In this document: positions 63,869-64,000 of the stretch, in pieces
How the letters are laid out: every line of letters starts with the position of its first letter
How positions within the stretch are numbered: position 1 is the first letter of the stretch
Source of the DNA: Prosapia bicincta
Lineage: Eukaryota > Arthropoda > Insecta > Hemiptera > Cercopidae
NCBI GenBank assembly: GCA_036971475.1
Contig: JBAIZL010000001.1
Location: 76,007,771-76,071,770, forward strand
Length of the DNA stretch: 64,000 nucleotides
Reading direction: 5' to 3'
Made by a program: the position numbers and the translations under genes
The notes under the pieces: model-generated
The model's input: the letters and a program-made list of their open reading frames with translations, nothing else
Databases searched by the model: none
What the model was told of the DNA's origin: nothing

Positions 63869-64000
63869 CCATTTTTGGTATAAACTACCACAAAGAAGCA
63901 GGCCTTTTAAATTCTGTGATATACACGTCATTTTTGACAAATTCCACGAATTTTTTTCCATTTTCGTGTTGGGCAAATTCTGGATTACACAAAATAAACA

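Noticed and set aside
1..64000. CRISPR arrays, operons, Shine-Dalgarno sites
   Set aside because: The sequence is eukaryotic; tandem repeats present are minisatellites or satellites without unique spacers.

Overview
The window is AT-rich, intron-rich animal DNA. Exon sequences, transposon families and microsatellites point to an arthropod, most likely an insect; I cannot name the species. Nothing looks bacterial, and I see no rRNA, tRNA or CRISPR array.

Only two host genes can be supported. (1) PSMD4/Rpn10, the ubiquitin receptor of the 26S proteasome, lies on the + strand. Six coding exons fall between 4646 and 24997, joined by GT..AG introns with matching phases; its 5' exons lie upstream of the window and a 3' UTR exon is likely near 26646. 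(2) An unnamed multi-pass membrane protein lies on the - strand, with three phase-compatible exons at 56182-56100, 48297-48191 and 45676-45024. These encode two membrane helices, an Asn-rich ectodomain with many N-glycosylation sequons, and the start of a further helix.

Almost everything else is mobile or repeat DNA. 1-4.3 kb: LTR-like direct repeats, a hAT relic and a non-LTR RNase H tail. 4.6-27 kb (PSMD4 introns): an 80-bp minisatellite, a nearly intact mariner with one nonsense codon, a Tigger relic, a nested foldback, an 8.65-kb near-perfect palindrome (13480-22133) and an internally deleted piggyBac. 30.5-32.5 kb: a DD41D mariner-type transposase and a Tigger relic. 33.3-42.8 kb: a cluster of Penelope-like elements (PLEs) with RT and GIY-YIG domains, in tandem and inverted copies. 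43-44.8 kb: a Tigger with TIRs. 47-47.8 kb: a piggyBac 3' fragment. 50.5-51.3 kb: a deleted Tigger. 51.6-55.9 kb: a roughly 175-bp tandem repeat split by a 2.5-kb piggyBac. 56.8-59 kb: a pogo-type element. 61.1-61.6 kb: a hAT-type MITE. 62.4-64 kb: another Tigger.

The most interesting signal is a set of small self-cleaving ribozyme (hammerhead) motifs tied to PLE terminal sequences. Four loci have a canonical core (12033-12078 -, 12466-12511 +, 17772-17808 -/17906-17942 +, 56839-56881 -). Seven more keep the hammerhead stems, the GAAA element and a UH cleavage site, but carry U and A where C3 and G8 normally pair. At several foldbacks the two motifs point away from each other. The centre of the 8.65-kb palindrome is one of these foldbacks.
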